Assembly (NCBI RefSeq): GCF_041260155.1
Contig: NC_091931.1
Location: 33,431,541-33,495,540, forward strand
DNA: 64,000 nt
DNA from: Ptychodera flava
Lineage: Eukaryota > Hemichordata > Enteropneusta > Ptychoderidae
Reading direction: 5' to 3'
Shown here piece by piece: positions 47,201-55,996 of the stretch. A program made the position numbers and the translations under genes. The notes under the pieces were generated by a model. That model saw only the letters and a program-made list of their open reading frames with translations. It did not search any database and had not been told where the DNA came from. Position 1 is the stretch's first letter. Every line of letters begins with the position of its first letter.

Positions 47201-49632
47201 TTTACGGGCGTGCAGTCCCGAGGTTCGGCCTTCGGCCTCACACTTTCGATCGACCATCCAAGCAACCATGACGCTAGCGCGCTGTACGCACCACCTGCAC
47301 CTGTGATCGATATCAGTTCACTTCACTACTAGAAACACGCACATCATACAGTACACCATGGAGGTAGCAGAGACACCGTACACGGTAATTGCACGAGTAC
47401 TGAACATGACCAGTCAAGAGTTAGAAAATATCTTTGTGACAAATGCAGAGATATAATCGTCATTGGATAATAATACATTTTTTGTCAGAATTTTAAAACT
47501 TCAGTAATCGTATGAGAGCCGACACGCGACGACGGTAGAACAGCGTATGTGTATCCCCGCCCCACCGCGGCCGCGGCCCTAGCTCCGCTGTCACGCTGAA
47601 CACCTGACCTCAGCAGGTCACCGGGTCAGTAAATTTGTGATGTTTGGCGCGTGTAAACTTCCCGCTGTGTTTGTCTACAAATTTATACATTTCCGCGCGT
47701 AAACTCTGTTGAGTGGAAATCCGGTCACGACATGCGACTTCAAAACTGCGACATGCGTCCCGCGTGTTTGTCAAATTGCGACCTGAGCTGCTGAAAAAAA
47801 ATTATTCATAGTTTCATCATAGACCCCAATGCATAGTGTATGGACATTTTGGTGAAATTCCAAAAACATATTTCTTGCACAACCATAAACTTGTAACCAC
47901 TCTAGTCTAATCAAGAAAATTAATATCAATAATCAATAGTACACAAATGCAAAGATTTACCTATTTTTGTATTGCAAAAAAAACATTCATAATTTCATCA
48001 TAGACACCATGGATAGTGAACCAACTTTTTAGATGAAATTCAGAAATCAATTTCTTGTACACAAATGTTCATTTTACTTCCCTATTCAAGCAAAGTACAT
48101 TTAATACATTATCAAACATATATAAAATACAGATATAGCATGTTTTGTGGGGGTAAATTGTCAATAATTTGCCTGATAGACTCCATGCATTATGATTTGA
48201 TATTTTTGGATGAAGCACTAAATCAGCCACATCTTGCCTTCTTATAGTTGCACAAAATATGGTGACCCTCCCGAAAATGTAATTTGTCCCTAACATAACA
48301 ATTGAACCAATTGTTATGTAAATTAGCTGATACTGTTTAGTTATTCCCGGGGAGAATATCGCAGTGGTTGGGGGGGGGGGGTCAAGTTTTAGAATGTCAG
48401 ACAAGAGGGAGGGTCACATTTTAGACAGGAGGATAGGGGGAGGGTCACATTTTACGGTACAGGTGTTTACAAATTCCCACGGCTTACCCCCCTGTAATTA
48501 CTGAAAGCTCCCTTAATGAGATCATAAGTTGGTTTACCAGGATTTGAACGTATGTTGATAAAGTCCGTCAAATTTAAGTAGATCGATAAGATTCCAAGTT
48601 GGATTGTTTGAAACGAAAGTTAGGTTGTGAAGTTTCCACGATAGGTGGAAAGAAAGGAAGATAGATTGATAAAATCCCAAGTTAGGTTGTGAGGATTCGA
48701 GGACGTGATCCTGAGTTAGGTGATGTGAATCCGCAGTTAGGTTGCCAAGAGTTGAAGTCGCTAAGATTGGAAATAAGTTAGCAGGAAGTGGAAGTTCCGA
48801 AAGCTAGGGAGCGTTCAGTTATTAATCACCGGGGGTAAACCGACAAATACCTCTCGCGCCTCCGTCAAAATTAGTTCCCCTTCCTACCCACTCAAAAAAA
48901 GGTATCACCCCTTTGAAGGTTGGTAAAAATTTCGTAACACGCATGTACAGCATTGTGAGAGAGAATTTTCATATTTTGATATTTCGATATTTTTGTTCTT
49001 GTGACAAAGCATAGACGTAGAAGTATGAGATCAGATGGTGATTTCATCACTGTTGACAATGATCATCCATGTCACGATCACCAAGAGGGTGGGGCGTCCA
49101 TGTTGTGCATTTGACTCCGGCGATTCACGTAGTATGGACACCATAGAAATACTCCCCCGAAACCCAACAGAATTCTGCATAAAAGGCACAGAATATAACA
49201 CCTTTGCCATAGTTTACCTTTGTATGGACTTATTTGTATGGACTTACTGTATGGACCTGTCTTGGAATCCTCAAATCCGCTAACTTAAGATCAACTTATC
49301 TTTGGGTTCTCGCAACCCAACTTTGGATTCAAACAATCCAACTTTGGATTGCATCAACCGATCTTCAGGTCTTCACAACAAATCTACGGATCCTCACAAC
49401 TTACAACCTTGGAGGAGTCAGTGAGTTTCATTTTTTTGCATTATTTGCACGCCATACTCCAACACTGGAAAATCATATCTGTTTTGTCTTTCAGTCATTA
49501 GAAAGTTGCACGGAAAGGACAAGTCTGTTACATGAAGAGGAATTTAAAGAACGGGGAAATGGGGAACCAAGACCAAATAGATGGTTTTGTCACATCACCA
49601 GGAAACTTGAATTTCACGAAAGCAAGTTGTAA
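32333..49632 (+). CDS. LIMP-2/SCARB2-like class B scavenger receptor, tandem copy 1, complete, 12 exons
   Basis: CD36-superfamily receptor paralogous to the minus-strand gene. Exons: 32333-32449, 36241-36398, 36946-37087, 37481-37684, 39897-40038, 40703-40772, 40895-41076, 42313-42425, 42809-42882, 43196-43247, 44229-44396, 49495-49632. All are GT-AG with consistent phases, giving 519 residues. Exons 3, 6, 7, 8, 9 and 10 equal those of the minus-strand gene in length (142, 70, 182, 113, 74, 52 bp). Landmarks: N-terminal span, ERGPYTYR, SMSVGTEDD, LLWGYEDP, NMINGTD, SSDICR, four conserved Cys, SLPHFLYAD, NKEEHETFVDADP, FPVMWLNES (very LIMP-2-like), C-terminal span at about 443-464, and ERTSLL acidic dileucine in the tail. 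Likely a lysosomal/endosomal receptor. The last exon is the least certain part. Confidence 0.94.
33134..33143. promoter_or_regulatory. TFEB/MITF-type E-box in intron 1, copy 1
   Basis: ATCACGTGAC, with the palindromic core TCACGTGA. The matching place in copy 2 (about 58093) reads AACACGTGAC and lacks the flanking T. Confidence 0.4.
34081..34584. mobile_element. Harbinger-like MITE, 504 bp, with empty site in copy 2
   Basis: Terminal inverted repeats of about 51 bp starting GGGGCCGTCGATAATAAAAG, differing at about 3 positions. TAA duplication at 34078-34080 and 34585-34587. The duplicated locus in copy 2 (about 58907) reads GTGGTAATAACGC with no insert, which fixes the ends exactly. Confidence 0.92.
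35283..35320 (+). repeat. (TTA)n microsatellite
   Basis: Trinucleotide run in intron 1 of copy 1; counterpart at 59603-59642 in copy 2. Confidence 0.95.
36025..36034. promoter_or_regulatory. Degraded CLEAR-like site upstream of exon 2, copy 1
   Basis: GTCACCTGAC, one change from the perfect palindrome found in copy 2 at 60349. Confidence 0.35.
36077..36084. promoter_or_regulatory. CRE palindrome upstream of exon 2, copy 1
   Basis: TGACGTCA, the consensus CREB/ATF site, conserved in copy 2 at 60401-60408. It lies about 160 bp upstream of exon 2, so an intronic enhancer or alternative promoter is possible. Confidence 0.4.
36241..36398 (+). CDS. Copy 1 exon 2
   Basis: 158 bp; MQFWFFDLVNPTEVMSG and ERGPYTYR, ending in a split Arg codon. 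Three amino-acid differences from copy 2 (K/E, G/D, T/V). Confidence 0.95.
36690..36872 (-). pseudogene. Broken antisense reading frame in intron 2, copy 1
   Basis: On the minus strand this stretch parallels the open frame at 61018-61245 of copy 2 (shared GLDGIAIPGITNH and MRSVYTYEL). It carries an in-frame TAG, several replacements and a lost C-terminal end. Family not recognised. Confidence 0.5.
36946..37087 (+). CDS. Copy 1 exon 3
   Basis: 142 bp; NITWNNNGTVSY and FDPSMSVGTEDDVFTTINIP. Only synonymous differences from copy 2. Confidence 0.95.
37481..37684 (+). CDS. Copy 1 exon 4: apical helical region
   Basis: 68 codons; NIVKWLADLFSRIVGEDLF, KELLWGYEDP, FGLFMD. The TATG satellite begins about 60 bases past its donor. 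Four amino-acid changes from copy 2 fall here, the most of any visible exon. Confidence 0.95.
37747..38283 (+). repeat. (TATG)n satellite with three (CATG)n blocks
   Basis: About 540 bp of tetranucleotide repeat in intron 4. Pure CATG blocks lie at about 37881-37924, 38033-38060 and 38121-38148; TGTG-rich variants lie at the right end. Open frames on all strands here are artefacts. Copy 2 has only about 150 bp at the same place. Confidence 0.97.
39431..39807. mobile_element. Tc1/mariner-like MITE, 377 bp, with empty site in copy 2
   Basis: Termini CAGTGCTTACAGGCAAGC and mirrored GCTTGCCTGTGAGCGCTG. Inverted similarity extends for over 100 bp per arm. TA duplication at 39429-39430 and 39808-39809. 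Copy 2 reads GAACGTAAATAGC at about 63398, uninterrupted. Confidence 0.92.
39897..40038 (+). CDS. Copy 1 exon 5
   Basis: 142 bp; NNSDDGVYTVYTGEHDID, then NVTWWTTDEANMINGT. The phase 1 donor gtaaac joins exon 6 to complete Asp. Confidence 0.94.
40297..40495. mobile_element. hAT-like hairpin MITE, 199 bp, with empty site in copy 2
   Basis: An almost perfect palindrome (CACAGGCGCTC at the left, mirrored at the right; arms about 85 bp). An 8 bp duplication GCGAAATG lies at 40289-40296 and 40496-40503. Copy 2 has a single GCGAAATGACAGAG at about 63875. An 8 bp duplication fits hAT. Confidence 0.93.
40703..40772 (+). CDS. Copy 1 exon 6
   Basis: 70 bp; GTMNRPFADLSEKPYLFSSDICR. Supplies the first ectodomain cysteine. 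Confidence 0.93.
40895..41076 (+). CDS. Copy 1 exon 7: disulfide-rich segment
   Basis: 182 bp; SIFGEYEKDVHYEGIRL, NAGFCTP, DHCLPGGLLNVSVC. Three cysteines at the same spacing as in the minus-strand gene. Confidence 0.94.
41150..41245 (+). repeat. GGAT/GGGA microsatellite
   Basis: Mixed GGAT, GGAG and GGGAT repeats starting about 75 bases past the exon 7 donor of copy 1. Confidence 0.92.
41535..41902 (+). mobile_element. GGTAGTAYGC-family MITE, 368 bp
   Basis: Starts GGTAGTGTTGCGCCTCG after TTAC (mutated TTAA) and ends GGCGCGCCTTCTACC before TTAA at 41903. Internal motifs match 21588 and 25557. A second, shorter fragment (GCAGTACGCACCTCG) follows at about 41972. Confidence 0.8.
42313..42425 (+). 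CDS. Copy 1 exon 8
   Basis: 113 bp; APVVFSLPHFLYADPRV and NKEEHETFVDADP. Donor gtaaat, phase 0. Confidence 0.95.
42809..42882 (+). CDS. Copy 1 exon 9
   Basis: 74 bp; ITGITMRVAKRLQTNIHLK. Split Arg codon at the donor gtgagg. Confidence 0.94.
43196..43247 (+). CDS. Copy 1 exon 10
   Basis: 52 bp; RTSGVQEMFFPVMWLNE. With exon 11 it forms an N-E-S sequon. Confidence 0.93.
44199..44224 (+). repeat. (CT)n microsatellite acting as a splice pyrimidine tract
   Basis: A CT dinucleotide run directly before TGCAG of the exon 11 acceptor. Confidence 0.95.
44229..44396 (+). CDS. Copy 1 exon 11: C-terminal membrane span
   Basis: 56 codons; DDASVHKYKESV, then the span IAPYIIAGIGFIIIIVTLIL and the basic stop-transfer RRYRKKR. 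Its acceptor pyrimidine tract is a pure CT microsatellite. Reading past the donor gtaaga reaches a stop at about 44463, so a retained-intron form would lack the sorting signal. Confidence 0.93.
46178..46862 (+). repeat. Diverged tandem duplication of about 340-370 bp
   Basis: Two units (about 46178-46546 and 46548-46862) share GTACAAAGGTCTA, CAGAACTTTCCC, GATCAATTCATTAAAACCTAA, GTCCTGTCATAAAAA and TTTTCCAAAC. Inside the 3.8 kb element. Confidence 0.75.
47100..47780. promoter_or_regulatory. CpG-rich island-like block inside the 3.8 kb element
   Basis: Many CpG dinucleotides (for example CCGCGGCCGCGG near 47567 and CGCTAGCGCGCTG near 47272) in an otherwise AT-rich region. A Kozak-like ACCATGG at 47356-47362 opens nine codons that run into a GT donor (ACGgtaatt). 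It could be a captured promoter and first exon, or the element's own. No product identified. Confidence 0.35.
48523..49425. mobile_element. Fold-back-type element with repeated subterminal motifs
   Basis: The left arm (about 48523-48800) holds several copies of AAGTTAGGTTGTGAGGATT-like 20-mers. The right arm (about 49255-49425) holds the same motifs in reverse orientation (for example TTCAAACAATCCAACTT at 49333). A solo Harbinger-type end (GGGAGCGTTCAGTTATTAAT) lies between at 48807. Ends are not resolved to the base. Confidence 0.5.
49495..49632 (+). CDS. Copy 1 probable last exon: cytoplasmic tail
   Basis: Acceptor ctgttttgtctttcag, phase 0 as needed after exon 11. 45 codons to TAA; contains CTERTSLLHEEEF, an [DE]xxxLL signal at the same tail position as DREPLL in the minus-strand gene. 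The rest (RPNRWFCHITRKLEF) is not recognised. The 5.1 kb intron is explained by inserted elements. Transcript data would settle it. Confidence 0.65.
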   Translation, partial: SLESCTERTSLLHEEEFKERGNGEPRPNRWFCHITRKLEFHESKL

Positions 49633-52600
49633 ATGACAGATTCAACAGCTCATTTCAAGGCTTATCAGTCTAATTTTATATCCACAAATATTCAGATCCT
49701 GCAAATCGGTTCGTCACAGCAGGGCTTCAAAAAGAGTTTTGACAGACTGCCCATCCAATGAAAATTCAATACAGCTGAAGTCACCTCCTTCACCCATCGT
49801 TTACCAGTGCACTGGGACAGACTGTCATCCTGGGGAAAAAGAGATTGTACCGATATTATGTGGACAAGTCCGAGTCAAAGAGATGTGTTGCTTCATAACC
49901 TTATAGAGAGCTGTTGACTCTTTTGTAAAGTGTGTATGAAAACAGAAAAAATACTGCAATTATACGGTGTCGCTCAAATTTGATCAGAATTGGTACATAC
50001 CAAAGATCAACAATAAGTGTTATCTCTATCTGTTCAGTGCAGGAAAATTATACGTTGATGTTATGACAATTTCTGCACAGTACAACCAAAAAAACCAAGA
50101 AATTTTAAACCAGAAAATTAAGAATGACAAAAGTAACTAAGGTCTGAAACTTTAGGTACTGAAGGTCAACTTTAGCAACATGCATAGCAGAGAATCTTTC
50201 AACCATGGATGTACAAAAATAGACATCCTTGGTTTCAGCAGATCTGTTCATACGTCACAGTTCATAAACAATGACAGGAAATGACCAATTAGCTGTTTCA
50301 GTTACTGCTACCACTCCCAAACATAATAGGTACCCTGCATACAAATAGGTTAAAGGTCAAAATCCTCTTATTCAGATTTGTGGGCTGATTCAGTTCACTG
50401 CCACAACTCCTGCACACTTGCAGTATTTCCCTTTTTCTTACCTCATTTGAACAAATTCACATCTCAACCCCTACATATACCTGTACACCAAATACTGAGA
50501 CGGTAGCTTTGGCGGTATGGGAGCCTTTGTGTGTGACGGACATCATCCGCACATACATACCCACAAATATACAGACATACAGACGCCACTCAGACTCATC
50601 ATGTAAGCTCTTTTTGGTATTTATATATAAAACCAAATATGAGCTAAAAATGTAATACTGCCAAACTGTGTAACACATGTAGGAATACTTTAAAAGAATC
50701 AGAACAGAATACTTTGTTATTAAAGCAACCATCAGTAGCAATGCACATATTTACACAAGGGTTTATTTCATAAAATATTGGTAAGATTGAAATATACTCA
50801 TACATCAATTAAACTTTTTTTACACAAAATATTAAGTTCATGTTATCTTTGTGAAATGCACTTCATTAAAATATTACAAAATACAATAGAGTTTTTGTGA
50901 GTAATTTTTTTGGACAGATTTGATGATGGAAAATCTGACCAGTGTACATTGTAAAACATTCCAAGTATAAATTTACCCGTATCTGCATTAGAGTACGTGT
51001 TGAAGTTGTCACTTCACTGAACAGGGTACTCCTGTTTTGTTTTAAATTTCTGATACAAAAAATGTACATTTTCATCTATGGTAAGGATAGAAATCACTCT
51101 CATGGGTTTCTAGTCTATGTGTCAATTACCATTACATATGGTTTTTGCTACACATAGTGCTCATGCAGTGCATGGTACTGGTGTACAAGTGGACTTGGAG
51201 ATGTGGACTTGGAGCCTACAGGTGACAAATGCTTAAATCCCCAATAAATCTATCTGAAAATACCCCAAGTTTTCAAAGAGCTTTCATTAAGTAAGATCCT
51301 TAGAGACTGAAGATGTGTATAACGTTGTTATGAGTGTTGAAAATGGCATGTAAATTCAAACATTTTACCATCATTTTAGATTTCCCGCCATTTTCAAAAA
51401 CTAATCACATGATAGAGAAAATAAAGATTATAACAACAAAATGTTGGCCATTGTGTGTTGTGCATTCAAGAAAATGGCATCATGCTTGTTTCTGGTATGA
51501 TCAGGATAGGTGTGCACGAAATACTGTTTTTTGTAGTTTTCCATGGGGGCGCCATTTTATGAGTGCGGCACCCATTTATTATTCAGCCTGCCAAAATGTG
51601 TACGCATGGCCCAAATCAGCGAGCAGTAATACTTCTATACACGTCCTTCAGTTAGCACATTCACATGAACCAACTTTGGTTTAAAAATAAAATCATGAAA
51701 ATAATGCATAAAATTAGCAGCTATTGGGGCTTTAACGTACACTGAATTCATGAAATCAACCTCACAGCAAAGCTTACAGCTACATGTAATCTAGTGGAAC
51801 AGAAAATAATAGAGTATCTACCTCATGCATCATCTGAAGGTCTTTACCTATGTTAATTGATTCAACACAATGACATTTACAGTTCACAGGCATAACTTTC
51901 AAGCTATCAGTTCACACTGGCAGAGTATCAAGGTTGTTAGCAACACTGCTATTGTTCACAAGGTCACTGATAAGCAACAATGTGCCTGTCATCTAAAGGT
52001 AAGAATGTGTTTATCTATTGAAAAGATCAGGACAACTTAAACAGTGGAATGGCCAAACAGCACTGTCAGGTTACATATTTGTATACTTCATGACCTAATC
52101 GGCAGTGATCATTGTTCATTACGTTGATCATAATACTTTCAATGAAGTTGCATGTTACTTTAAGAAGGCAGAGTAGCAGGTCGTTTTGTTTTAAATTAAG
52201 GTGGAGCTGCATGTTGACAACACAGTTTTTTTCAAAGCAATATTTATCATCAAAGATGACAAGGAAACCCCTTCATACCATATATTTTCAAAAAGCAGAG
52301 ACTCTAAAGTTAAGTATGGTAGCAGTAGTTTACTCAAAGGATGAAGTGGGTGTATATTTGGGGTAAAAACCCTCAATTTTGGTATTAATGATAAAAATTA
52401 ATTTAAGTCAAAAACTAGACAGTATTTTCTGAAATGTAATATTTCACTTGAAAGGAGAGTATATGTAGAAAAAAGCAACTATTTTATTTAGCATTATCCA
52501 TCCTCATTTTAAAATTGTAGGGGTTTAAAGACTGACACTCTAATAATTGATTAAAATCATGATCAGCAAAATTGAAATGCCTCTTATTCAAAATGTCTCT

Positions 52601-53393
52601 TATTAAAAATGTAAGAGCTTTATTGCCAAACAAACCATTGATAGTCGTTTTGTTATATAGCATTTAAAAAACATAATGTGAAATTTCAGAAAATTTGACC
52701 CAGCCGGAGTGGAGTTAAATTCTTTGGAAATTTTGTAATTGGGAGGAAAAAGAAGCCAAGAAATCGGGTGATTTGCATACATTTGCATAAATTAACACTC
52801 CTTTATCATGCAACTTTCAACTGCTTTACAAGCTACATGTACAAGGTAAACCCAACCTTAAAAAGACATTTGCTGTAATTTTTAGCATTTGTTCAATGTT
52901 CAGCGCTGCGTATCAGCATTTGTTTGTTATTGTATCACTACATAGAACACCCAATGCTGTATTTAGCAAACTACCAGTGTGAACATAAATGACCATTGTT
53001 ATTGTTGATAAATGAATTCTAGTCTGGACTTGATCCGAGATCTCTTTTCAACAAAAACAACTCTGACTGTTCACTGTATGGTTTGTGTTGACATGCTAAA
53101 TACTGGAAACTCAAAAAACAAACCACTGTGAATATTACCGACTTTGGCAGATAAAGGAGTTTAACTAAACATGTTGAGTTTATCTGTCAGCCAGGTAGCG
53201 TCTATGGTTGTCTTTTGTAGAGATCAAAAATTCTGGGCAAATATTGAATTGATGTTTTTTTTCCTTGGCCCCCCTGAAAGATTGTGGTATTTTTGTCTGG
53301 CCCCCCCCCCTAAATTTTCTTGGGAAAAATTGGTGCCCCCCCTGAAAATCTTCCCCCCCCCTGCCCCCGGAAGTAAATTCTGAACTGTCCCTA
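49633..53393. other. Intergenic sequence after copy 1
   Basis: AT-rich. No exon or RNA gene recognised on either strand. It includes a member of the dispersed repeat at about 52900-53110 and a poly-C-rich degenerate Harbinger-type right end near 53262-53393 (CTGAACTGTCCC then TAA). Confidence 0.5.
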
Positions 53394-53429
53394 ATGCGAG
53401 AACTCAGGGATTGAAAAGTGCGGCTTTAA

Positions 53430-54250
53430 GGTAGTACGCTACCATTCTATATAGGAGAGCGCCCTCTTTTGTCCAGAAGATGTACACGTTCCTTTTAGAC
53501 TACCTAACCTGGTGAGTGTGAATAACAGGACAAAATGGCAAAAAATCATGCTATTGACCTTATAATATTTCTTTCAGAAGTTTTTAAGAATCAAAAGAAT
53601 CGAAATTATGTTTTTGCACTGAAAAATCGACAGTTATTTTTATTTGAAAGATCAGTAGAGAATAATTAACAATTGTAGCTCTGACATAATATCAGTAGGC
53701 TAGAGGGTCAAATCTCAGGTCTAACAAAATTCACCTTTTTTCGTCACGTTTTGCTATTTAGTAAGAAAATTTGCGTAGTGACCCCAACTTTTTTGCTTCT
53801 AAATCAAAGAACACCTTCTGTGTGATAGATATTGCTTTACTTTTTAACATTTGAAAATTATTTTGTGCATTTATATGAAGTTGATATTTTTAAAGAAGAC
53901 TACTTTTACAGTTAAATGATAAATTAGGTCTAATATTTAATTTTTAAGACAAGACATCACAAATTTTAGTTGATTGTCCTAATTCAGCTGTCCTGGCGAT
54001 GCAAAAATGTGGTATGCACACTGGGATCTGTTAATTGTTTGCGTTAAAATAAAGATTCTGCTGGTGAGAGCAAATTTCGCAAAATGGGAGATTTAGTGGT
54101 GTTCTGTCAATTTTGGCATGTGTTTTTTTCAAAAATTTTGCATGGGTGCCCCATATTTTTTCATAACTTTGCAATGTACACATAAGGATTATTGCAGAAA
54201 AGTCAACTTCAAGAATGTCCAGAAATTTTTTGGAATGGTAGCGTACCTCC
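53430..54250. mobile_element. TTAA-flanked inverted-repeat element, 821 bp
   Basis: Termini GGTAGTACGCTACCATTC and the reverse GAATGGTAGCGTACCTCC. TTAA at 53426-53429 and 54251-54254. It is related at the tips to the GGTAGTAYGC MITEs but has a different interior. Non-coding. Confidence 0.82.
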
Positions 54251-54479
54251 TTAATAGTAAAAAGAATTCAGGTTGACCTATTTACGCCCGGATCTTTTTT
54301 TCACCCCGTTCTCCAAGCACAGATCGTAAAGAGAATCTATTTTGTGGCGACACGTTCTCTTCTAATTCAGGAACACGGTGGTATAGAAATATGTTGATAA
54401 AAATTCATAATTTTGATAAAAAATGCGATTTTTCAAAATCTCTCGCAAAATCTCGTGTACTCTCGCTTACCCTAACAAT

Positions 54480-55260
54480 TGACAGTGCCCCCGCGCGAGA
54501 AATTATAATAAAGGCAAATATAGACAAACACAATCGCATTTAATGAGGTACATTTTGGTATGTTTCTTGCGGATTATTCTGACATTCATCTCCGTGTTTG
54601 CGATTAGGCCTAATAATTATAATATCCCGTCTCCGGTGGGGGGGGCCGGGCTCGCGACCGACTTTTTTGTTTGTAAGTGCGCCCGACCGCTATACGTGAC
54701 CCCCGTCGCTTACCCTATGTTCTTAAGGGAACAATTTCAGCACAAACGAAAACCGCTAATTTCAAGTATCTTTACGCGTATAATGTCCCGAAACATGTTA
54801 ATTTACTCCAGCCATACCTTGGTTTACTCGTCCCGTCTTTAAAATTGTGAATGGGTTTGATTTAATGTGAATTAGCGGCATCAAACGAACACTCCGGACA
54901 AGCCGCGGAGTCGCACCCCCGACGATGTTTCGCCTGTGCAGATGAACGTGTGACCGAAACGGTATACGCTCGTAAAAGAGGCGTATATTTAGATCAATAG
55001 ATAGGAATATGTTAGGAGCCATGAACTTTTAAAAATTATAACCTTTAAAAAACATGAACTATTCAAAACTTCCAATTTTTAAACGATATTTCGATTTCGC
55101 GCGCGTCGCCCAGTCGGTCGCCCAGACGTACAATGAGGTCAACGAACTCATACGTATTTTGCAAGCCGATGAAAGGCGCGCCGTATCTCCCGGCCTGGGA
55201 AAACGTATATTTATGTGCATATCGCGCAAAGTGAAGAGTTTGTAAAAGGATGTTTGGATA
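54480..55260 (+). other. CpG-rich block with compact open frames of unknown origin
   Basis: This stretch is richer in CpG (CGCGCGCG, GGCGCGCC, ACGCGT) than its surroundings. It holds closely packed plus-strand frames: 54543-54842 (99 codons, hydrophobic N-terminus), an ATG-less frame ending near 54999 with a Cys-x-x-Cys pair, and 55054-55245 (63 codons, helical, charged). Codon choice is varied and protein-like. No family recognised. It could be debris of a large mobile element or of a DNA virus, or a young gene. Confidence 0.35.
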
Positions 55261-55389
55261 ATAATTACAGAAAGATAAAGTTTTACAATGAGTAGGGATG
55301 TAGTGTATTTCTTTTCAAGTATTGCTGTCAAATTGCCGTGATTAAACACATCCAGTCCGGCCGGGGCTGACACCGGGATGGAGCAAAGG

Positions 55390-55996
55390 GTCCTCGAACT
55401 CCGATGATGATGACGATTAGACATTGAAAAATGAATAAAAATAAAAATATATTTGGACTCAGTAAAGTTGTTGTTGTTGTTGTCGTTATTGTTGTTGTTG
55501 TTGTTGTAGTTGATAGTATTTGCAGAAAAGGACAAATTAGGCCTATGCGCTGCAAAATTCAATACAGCCTCACTGTACACATGGAGTAAGCTACCTCCAT
55601 GCTATACACATGCGCTGCAAAATTCAATACAGCGATATTGATAATGATGATGATGATTAAATATTAAAGATGGAGAAAAATAAAAATATATTGGACTCTG
55701 TAAATTTGTTGTTGTTGTTGTTTTTATTATTATTGTTGTTGTTGTTGTTATTGTTGATAGTATTTGCAGAAAAGAACAAAGTATGCGCTGCGAAATTCAA
55801 TACAGCCTTACTATACTATGCGCTGCAAAATTCAATACAGCCTAACTATATATGTGCGTTGCAGCCTGTACTATATGCGTTGCAAATTCAATACAGCCTA
55901 ACTATGTGCGTTGCAGCCTAACTTTACATGTGCGTTGCAAATTCAATACAGCCCAACATTAGGCTGTATTGAATTTGCAACACACATGTATAGTTA
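55390..55996 (+). repeat. TTG microsatellites and a 25-30 bp minisatellite
   Basis: Two related blocks of about 240 bp (TTG runs at about 55466-55510 and 55706-55755, then GATAGTATTTGCAGAAAAG). They are followed by repeated TGCGYTGCAAATTCAATACAGCC units up to 55975, the last in reverse orientation. The array ends exactly where duplication unit 2 begins. Confidence 0.85.

Larger units (their letters stand above)
44713..48512. mobile_element. 3.8 kb Harbinger-like non-autonomous element in intron 11 of copy 1
   Basis: The left end GGGAGCCTTCAGTAATTACAG is matched in reverse at the right (CTGTAATTACTGAAAGCTCCC). TTA duplication at 44710-44712 and 48513-48515. Near the ends are repeats of ATAGACCCCAATGCATAGTG (44913, about 47820, a diverged one about 47999). 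The interior has a tandem 370 bp duplication and a CpG-rich block. No transposase frame was found. Confidence 0.75.
30471..55996 (+). repeat. Tandem segmental duplication, unit 1 (about 25.5 kb)
   Basis: Collinear similarity to unit 2 begins abruptly at GATCATACACCTGAC (30471 versus 55997). It can be followed through 5' flank, exons 1-5 and introns to the window end. The unit carries the whole 12-exon receptor gene. The far boundary is inferred from the start of unit 2. Confidence 0.8.

Noticed and set aside
49633..53160. Small frames in the intergenic region after copy 1
   Set aside because: Short, AT-biased, without splice context or recognisable motifs.
55059..55580. 173-codon minus-strand frame with an Asn-rich run
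   Set aside because: The Asn run comes from the TTG microsatellite, and the frame opposes the better candidate frames of the same block.
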